Shown in pieces: positions 60,232 to 64,000 of a stretch of 64,000 bases of DNA. The stretch is from the NCBI GenBank assembly GCA_949282255.1, contig CASDPA010000006.1:1-64000 (forward strand), written 5' to 3'. The notes beneath the pieces were generated by a model. The model did not search any database and was not told the DNA's origin. It saw only the letters and a program-made list of their open reading frames with translations. This DNA is from an uncultured Spirochaetales bacterium (GTDB lineage: Bacteria > Spirochaetota > Spirochaetia > Sphaerochaetales > Sphaerochaetaceae). A program made the translations under genes and the position numbers. Each line of letters begins with the position of its first letter. Position 1 is the stretch's first letter.

Positions 60232-61001
60232 AAGACACCCTTATAGAGGGATGTATAGGTTATTTGAAATTCGGTTATGATTTTGACGGGATGGATTTTC
60301 CCGAAAATTCTGAAGCAGGCTTCAGGGAGGTCCTTTCGGGAGAAACAGATCCTGCATCCCTGATTAACCGTTACATAGAAGAGAATAGTCTGGCCACCGA
60401 ATATGATGCAGGCCATGACGAGCTTGGCCGTTATCCGGGAACACGCTGTATTGTCAATTATTTCAACATAAAGGACAGGCAGAAATTGAAGAGGGTGGAG
60501 ATGTATTTTTCCTCCGTCCGCATCTGCGAGTTGTTCCTCAACCCGATGGACAATGTTTTTTCCTTCGATTATCTCAAGATGCTGCACCAGAAGATGTTTG
60601 GAGACATCTATCCGTCTGCAGGTATGACCCGTACGGCAAAGGTGAGCAAGAAAACAGAGTTCTGCCAGCCTGAATACATAAACCGTCAGGCTTCTGACAT
60701 ATTTGGAAAGCTGGCAGGGGCAAAATACCTCAAAGGGCTCGAGGATATCGATGATTTCATAAACGAACTGGCTTACTTCATGGGAGAGATGGAGGCCCTG
60801 CATCCTTTTCTGGATGGGAACGGCAGGACCAGCAGGTTCTTCTTTGACAGATTGAGTCGTAATGCCGGTTATGAGATAATATGGCCTGCAGTGGAGGCCG
60901 ACCGTTTTTTGGAGGCGAACATCGCCGCCATAGATGGGGATTACCAGCCGCTTGTGGATGTGCTTGAGGAGATTGTCATACCTTCCAACGTAGAGGCATG
61001 A
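60228..61001 (+). CDS. Fic-domain protein (predicted AMP transferase)
   Basis: A 257-residue protein with the Fic core HPFLDGNGRTSRFFFD (HPFx[D/E]GNGR complete, including catalytic His) near residue 195, so it should transfer AMP or another nucleotide part to a target protein. The N-terminal 60 residues are variable; I see no convincing [S/T]xxxE[G/N] inhibitory helix. The short overlapping MazG-like gene may be its partner or simply cotranscribed. A terminator follows. Confidence 0.82.
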   Translation: MKDTLIEGCIGYLKFGYDFDGMDFPENSEAGFREVLSGETDPASLINRYIEENSLATEYDAGHDELGRYPGTRCIVNYFNIKDRQKLKRVEMYFSSVRICELFLNPMDNVFSFDYLKMLHQKMFGDIYPSAGMTRTAKVSKKTEFCQPEYINRQASDIFGKLAGAKYLKGLEDIDDFINELAYFMGEMEALHPFLDGNGRTSRFFFDRLSRNAGYEIIWPAVEADRFLEANIAAIDGDYQPLVDVLEEIVIPSNVEA

Positions 61002-61006
61002 TGGAG

Positions 61007-61036
61007 AAGGGCAATTTTTGCATTTCCCTTTTTTTG
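61007..61036 (+). terminator. Terminator after fic
   Basis: AAGGG at 61007-61011 with CCCTT at 61026-61030 (inner CAA/TTG pairing), followed by seven T. The stem is modest. Confidence 0.55.
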
Positions 61037-61065
61037 ACACATTTTCCCCTTGCATTTGTTATAAT
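61034..61065 (+). promoter_or_regulatory. Promoter of the YhhN-family gene
   Basis: Consensus TTGACA at 61034-61039 and TATAAT at 61060-61065 with an extended TGT; the spacer of 20 is long, so the extended -10 probably does most of the work. Confidence 0.55.
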
Positions 61066-61093
61066 AGCAGTAACCCTATGAAGGAGTTTTTAG

Positions 61094-61756
61094 ATGATGA
61101 TAGCAGCTCTGCTGATTCTCGCCGTAGTTATAGCGGTTCATCTTGTTGCGATATACAAGGGGAAGAATACTCTTAAAAGCGGTACTAAGAGCCTGCTTAT
61201 ACCTTTGATGTTCGTGGCTTTCAACAGCGTGGCCGCGAATTGTGGCATACATGTGGAGCATGTCGGGCTCTTGATGGCTGCGCTCATATTCTATACAGCT
61301 GGCGACATCCTATTGGAAATCAACAGCGACAAGAATTTCTTTTTTGCCGGTGCTGTCTCATTCGTAATGGGGCATATGCTTTATGCGCTCCTTTTTGCTT
61401 TATTCGGCATAAGGCTGGAAATGGTTATCATGTATATTGGCCTATGGTTCCTCGGCTTCATATTCCTTTTCAGGATTGTATTGGACAAGAATGAGGAAGA
61501 GACCAGGTATTATCTGGTTTATGCCGCCTGCATAGCAGTAATGGGAATTGCGATAGGGGGAGCTGCATTTAAAAGCATGGTGGCGCAGATAACCGCACTT
61601 TCCGGTGCTGTCTCATTCGCTTTCTCCGACAGCCTCATAATTTTGAGAAGAAGGAAGAAGGACGACCGTCAGGACGATATGCTCATAATGCTTACATACA
61701 TAGGGGCGAATTTTCTTCTTCTCTCGTCTCTGCTGCTGGAATACTCCGTCCGTTAA
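61094..61756 (+). CDS. YhhN/TMEM86-family membrane protein (lysoplasmalogenase-like)
   Basis: A 220-residue protein with about eight membrane helices. The conserved acidic positions YTAGDILLEI and AFSDSLIILRR are those of the YhhN/TMEM86 family, whose animal members hydrolyse lysoplasmalogen. In an anaerobe whose lipids may include plasmalogens this activity is plausible. AAGGAG precedes the ATG. Its stop overlaps the stop of the convergent CcdA gene. Confidence 0.82.
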   Translation: MMIAALLILAVVIAVHLVAIYKGKNTLKSGTKSLLIPLMFVAFNSVAANCGIHVEHVGLLMAALIFYTAGDILLEINSDKNFFFAGAVSFVMGHMLYALLFALFGIRLEMVIMYIGLWFLGFIFLFRIVLDKNEEETRYYLVYAACIAVMGIAIGGAAFKSMVAQITALSGAVSFAFSDSLIILRRRKKDDRQDDMLIMLTYIGANFLLLSSLLLEYSVR

Positions 61757-62430
61757 AATCCCAGATAGAACATATACAGCCCCAATGCAAGAATGAGCAG
61801 ACCGAGTATGAACTTTGCAATAGAGGAGGCTTTGCTTTTCCTCATTCTCCTGATGAATCCGGTACCTGTTCCTGCAAGGACTGTAAGCACCCCGTGCCCG
61901 ATCGAATAAGAAAGCAGCAGAAGAATTGAATATGCGATATTGTCGCTTGATGCGGCGACTAAAAGGAGCGCGACGAGAGCCGGAGTTGCACAGGGAGAGG
62001 AGAAAAGTCCTCCGAGCATTCCAGATAGAAGCGCTCCAAGATATCCTCGTTTCTTATTTTTTGCTATCAGGTGTGTGGATGGGATGAAATCATAGATTTC
62101 CCATGTCTGGAGCGCCATCAGCACCATCAGTATCCCAAGCACGATATACCACCATGAAGAGCCCTGTCCGATAAGGGTTCCAGCAAGAGCTGCCGCAGTT
62201 CCCATTGCGGTGAATACAATTGCACTGCCCAAGGCGAACACGATTGAATATGAGAGTGCTTTTTTTGTATTCTCAGCCGCATTGCCAACATAGCCTATGA
62301 CAAGCGGTATGCTTGATAGTGAGCATGGTGTCATGCTTGTAAGAGCGCCTGCAAAAAAGGCTATGAGCGGGGCAAGGTATGTATTTTCCCGGATAAGTTC
62401 AGATAATGTGTTGAGCAGTCCGTTTATCAT
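61753..62430 (-). CDS. CcdA-type cytochrome c biogenesis/thiol transporter
   Basis: A 225-residue membrane protein with six helices in two inverted sets, each holding a redox cysteine: TPCSLSSIPL and SSPCATPALVAL. CcdA carries electrons from cytoplasmic thioredoxin to the outside. The partner is the membrane-tethered thioredoxin encoded directly upstream with a four-base overlap. No cytochrome c genes are nearby, so disulfide reduction of exported proteins is the likelier use. Confidence 0.9.
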   Translation of the reverse strand: MINGLLNTLSELIRENTYLAPLIAFFAGALTSMTPCSLSSIPLVIGYVGNAAENTKKALSYSIVFALGSAIVFTAMGTAAALAGTLIGQGSSWWYIVLGILMVLMALQTWEIYDFIPSTHLIAKNKKRGYLGALLSGMLGGLFSSPCATPALVALLLVAASSDNIAYSILLLLSYSIGHGVLTVLAGTGTGFIRRMRKSKASSIAKFILGLLILALGLYMFYLGF

Positions 62431-63029
62431 TTGAAAGCTCCCATATCCTCGAAAATCATATACATTTCATCTTTGCTTAAAATTCCTTGATGGCTTGTGA
62501 GCGCAAGCTCTCCGCTGTCCTTATAGACATATTGGTAAAAATAAATCTTTTCGGCAACCTCTTCTGAAGGTTTATATGGACTTCCATCGGAATAAAAGAA
62601 ATATTGTGTAGGCACCACCATCGCAGGAAGTCCTCCTGTTCTTGATGCATCTTCCCACACATCGGCATAGCGTACTGTGACTTTTCCATAAGCCTCTTCA
62701 TAGAATGCCGTCAAGTCGGGTTTCATCATCTGGCACGGCCCGCAGGATGCGGCACCGAAATCAAGAAGCAGAGGAAGTCCGTGGCTGAAGAATTCCTCAT
62801 AATCGAAAGCCGTATATTCCATGGGTATCCGTTCTTGGATGGTTGCTTGCTCCGCTTCCGTATCTTCTTGCGCTTGCCTACCCAGATTCTCCTCTTGAAC
62901 ATCCTGCTGCGTTTTTGCAGCAGTCTGGACCACATTGTCCGGGCCTTTGTTTTTCAACAGCCAAACGGATCCTGTCAATAGGATTATCAATATTGGCACT
63001 ATTATCTTAAGTATTTTTTTCTTAACCAT
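62427..63029 (-). CDS. Membrane-anchored thioredoxin-like protein
   Basis: A 200-residue protein: N-terminal signal anchor (about 6-24), an acidic linker rich in Gln and Glu, and a thioredoxin fold with LLLDFGAASCGPCQMMKPDL (CGPC active site) and the cis-Pro region MVVPTQYFFY. It faces the periplasm and should receive electrons from CcdA. GGAAGGA precedes the ATG. Confidence 0.88.
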   Translation of the reverse strand: MVKKKILKIIVPILIILLTGSVWLLKNKGPDNVVQTAAKTQQDVQEENLGRQAQEDTEAEQATIQERIPMEYTAFDYEEFFSHGLPLLLDFGAASCGPCQMMKPDLTAFYEEAYGKVTVRYADVWEDASRTGGLPAMVVPTQYFFYSDGSPYKPSEEVAEKIYFYQYVYKDSGELALTSHQGILSKDEMYMIFEDMGAFK

Positions 63030-63280
63030 TTTTCCTTCCGTACTATCTATCTTATATTCTTGAAGACATCTTGTCTGTTACAAAGTCACGCTTTTCTAAG
63101 CTTCAGCAGACAGCTGATACCGATGATCCATTGTCAAAGTTATGGAGGGGTTAAGACAGGTACTGCCTAATTATCCAGTAGCGCGTGAATTTGGGATGAG
63201 ATCCCACGATGGCCATATGTTCCGACATGATGTAATATCAAAATCCAGGCTGATCAACCGGTACTTTTTAAGGAGTTGGT
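63030..63280. other. Intergenic stretch, nothing assigned
   Basis: Between the thioredoxin gene and the ferredoxin gene I see no supported gene. A + strand frame enters it but runs on antisense to the ferredoxin gene. No terminator with a clear T-run is visible. Confidence 0.3.
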
Positions 63281-64000
63281 TCATAAGAAAAGTTCAGCCT
63301 GTTTCCTTTCCTTGGCTTTGGCATAAAGCATTTCTTTTATTCTTTCTTTTCTTTCTTTTGAAATGTCTCTTGCCTTGTTCGGACAAAGGTGCACACATCT
63401 CATGCAGCCTATGCAGGATGCGGCATTCGTCTGACTTGGGTCTTTCAGGCTTATCGCACCAGCAGGGCAGGATATCTGGCAAAGTCCGCACCTGGTGCAG
63501 ATGCTTTTGTCCGCCTTGATATCCATAATGGATGGTTTTACAGCTTTATAGGGCCTGCTTCCGGGGATGCTTACAGATCCTGGATTATCAGATTTTAATT
63601 TTTCCATTATCTTCAAGTGAAAGGAAGAAAGGAGTTTTTCATCTTCACCGTCGGGCCTGTTTTGGGCTATGGTCCGGATTATTGAATGTTCTGCAATCGC
63701 AGAAACTGCGGCCTGGACATTGAATCCTCTTTCAGTTAGCTTGTCTGACAGTTCAAGCAAGGCATCCTCATAAGCCCTGTTTCCATATACGGTCACCGCC
63801 ACAGCCTTTGTCCCTTCTGCATATACCGATTCAAGACGCCTTATTGCAAGCTCAGGACATCTTCCTGCATAACAGGGAAGGGCGATGAACGCAAGGTCAT
63901 CCTTTTTTAGAAAAATATCGGTATTTTTCGAGAGGTCCACTTCCTTTCCAAAGGGGTTCAACATTTTCAGAACCTTCCTTGTCCCGCCTGTGGGACTGAA
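63281..64000 (-). CDS. EFR1-type flavodoxin-ferredoxin fusion, N-terminus outside window
   Basis: The gene is cut by the window edge: the frame stays open past the ATG at 63964 and reads FSPTGGTRKVLKMLNPFGKE, a flavodoxin FMN-phosphate loop, so the true start lies beyond 64000. The flavodoxin-like part continues with FIALPCYAGRCPELA; two [4Fe-4S] ferredoxin motifs follow near the C-terminus (CTRCGLCQISCPAG and CIGCMRCVHLCPNK). EFR1 proteins are electron carriers of anaerobes with no settled partner. Confidence 0.87.
   Translation of the reverse strand, partial: FSPTGGTRKVLKMLNPFGKEVDLSKNTDIFLKKDDLAFIALPCYAGRCPELAIRRLESVYAEGTKAVAVTVYGNRAYEDALLELSDKLTERGFNVQAAVSAIAEHSIIRTIAQNRPDGEDEKLLSSFHLKIMEKLKSDNPGSVSIPGSRPYKAVKPSIMDIKADKSICTRCGLCQISCPAGAISLKDPSQTNAASCIGCMRCVHLCPNKARDISKERKERIKEMLYAKAKERKQAELFL

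Noticed and set aside
63142-63519. 125-codon + strand frame
   Set aside because: More than half is antisense to the ferredoxin gene; no ribosome binding site.

Overview
This window looks like a piece of a chromosome from a Spirochaetota bacterium, probably a host-gut relative of Sphaerochaeta or Treponema. The supporting signs are a broken HU gene of spirochaetal type, envelope proteins with signal peptides ending FAGGKKEE or FAA, many outer-membrane barrels ending in Phe, and moderate GC. The placement is inference from protein flavour; no rRNA gene is present.

Layout. 1-16.6 kb is a dense housekeeping block, mostly on the + strand with stop/start overlaps: a PepSY secreted protein, glpK, cdaA-cdaR (c-di-AMP synthesis), acpS, truA, a uracil-DNA-glycosylase-like gene, priA, def-fmt, a type Vd patatin autotransporter, a YhcC-type radical SAM gene, two-subunit class I fumarase, a SUFU-domain protein, an FKBP lipoprotein and a YjjG-type phosphatase on the - strand. 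17.2-24.4 kb is a complete histidine operon, hisGDCBHA-F-IE, with bifunctional hisB and hisIE. It is preceded by a hand-derived attenuator: a 15-residue leader peptide with three consecutive His codons, mutually exclusive RNA hairpins and a terminator.

24.4-44.9 kb is an accessory and defence region. It contains a pentapeptide-repeat gene and a decayed copy of its 3' end, an AT-rich orphan gene, transposase and prophage remnants, a full IS21-family element with a 7-bp target duplication that split an HNH endonuclease gene and whose istA is frameshifted by a heptanucleotide duplication, a GIY-YIG protein, a frameshifted HU gene, and a BcgI-like (type IIB) restriction-modification pair. Next is a type I restriction-modification operon (hsdM-hsdS-zinc ribbon/HEPN gene-hsdR) followed directly by an ISL3-family transposase. 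This 9.5-kb unit is flanked by oppositely oriented arrays of a repeated motif (four copies on each side), which suggests that operon and transposase move as one transposon. A truncated radC and a 46-residue acidic protein lie just outside.

45-64 kb returns to core and metabolic genes: a PucR-type regulator with a nucleobase/cyclic-amide catabolism operon (NCS1 permease, DUF917, hydantoinase A), a MerR regulator, an ABC sugar importer with a TIM-barrel isomerase on the - strand, a sugar nucleotidyltransferase, a YitT/LOG pair, an outer-membrane protein, an Mbeg1-like hydrolase, MazG-like and Fic genes, a YhhN-family protein, a CcdA/thioredoxin pair, and an EFR1-type ferredoxin-flavodoxin cut by the window edge.

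Several genes across the window have a sigma-70-like -10 box ending only 6-8 bases before the start codon and no ribosome binding site, so leaderless mRNAs may be common here. All functional calls come from reading motifs by eye; no database search was run.
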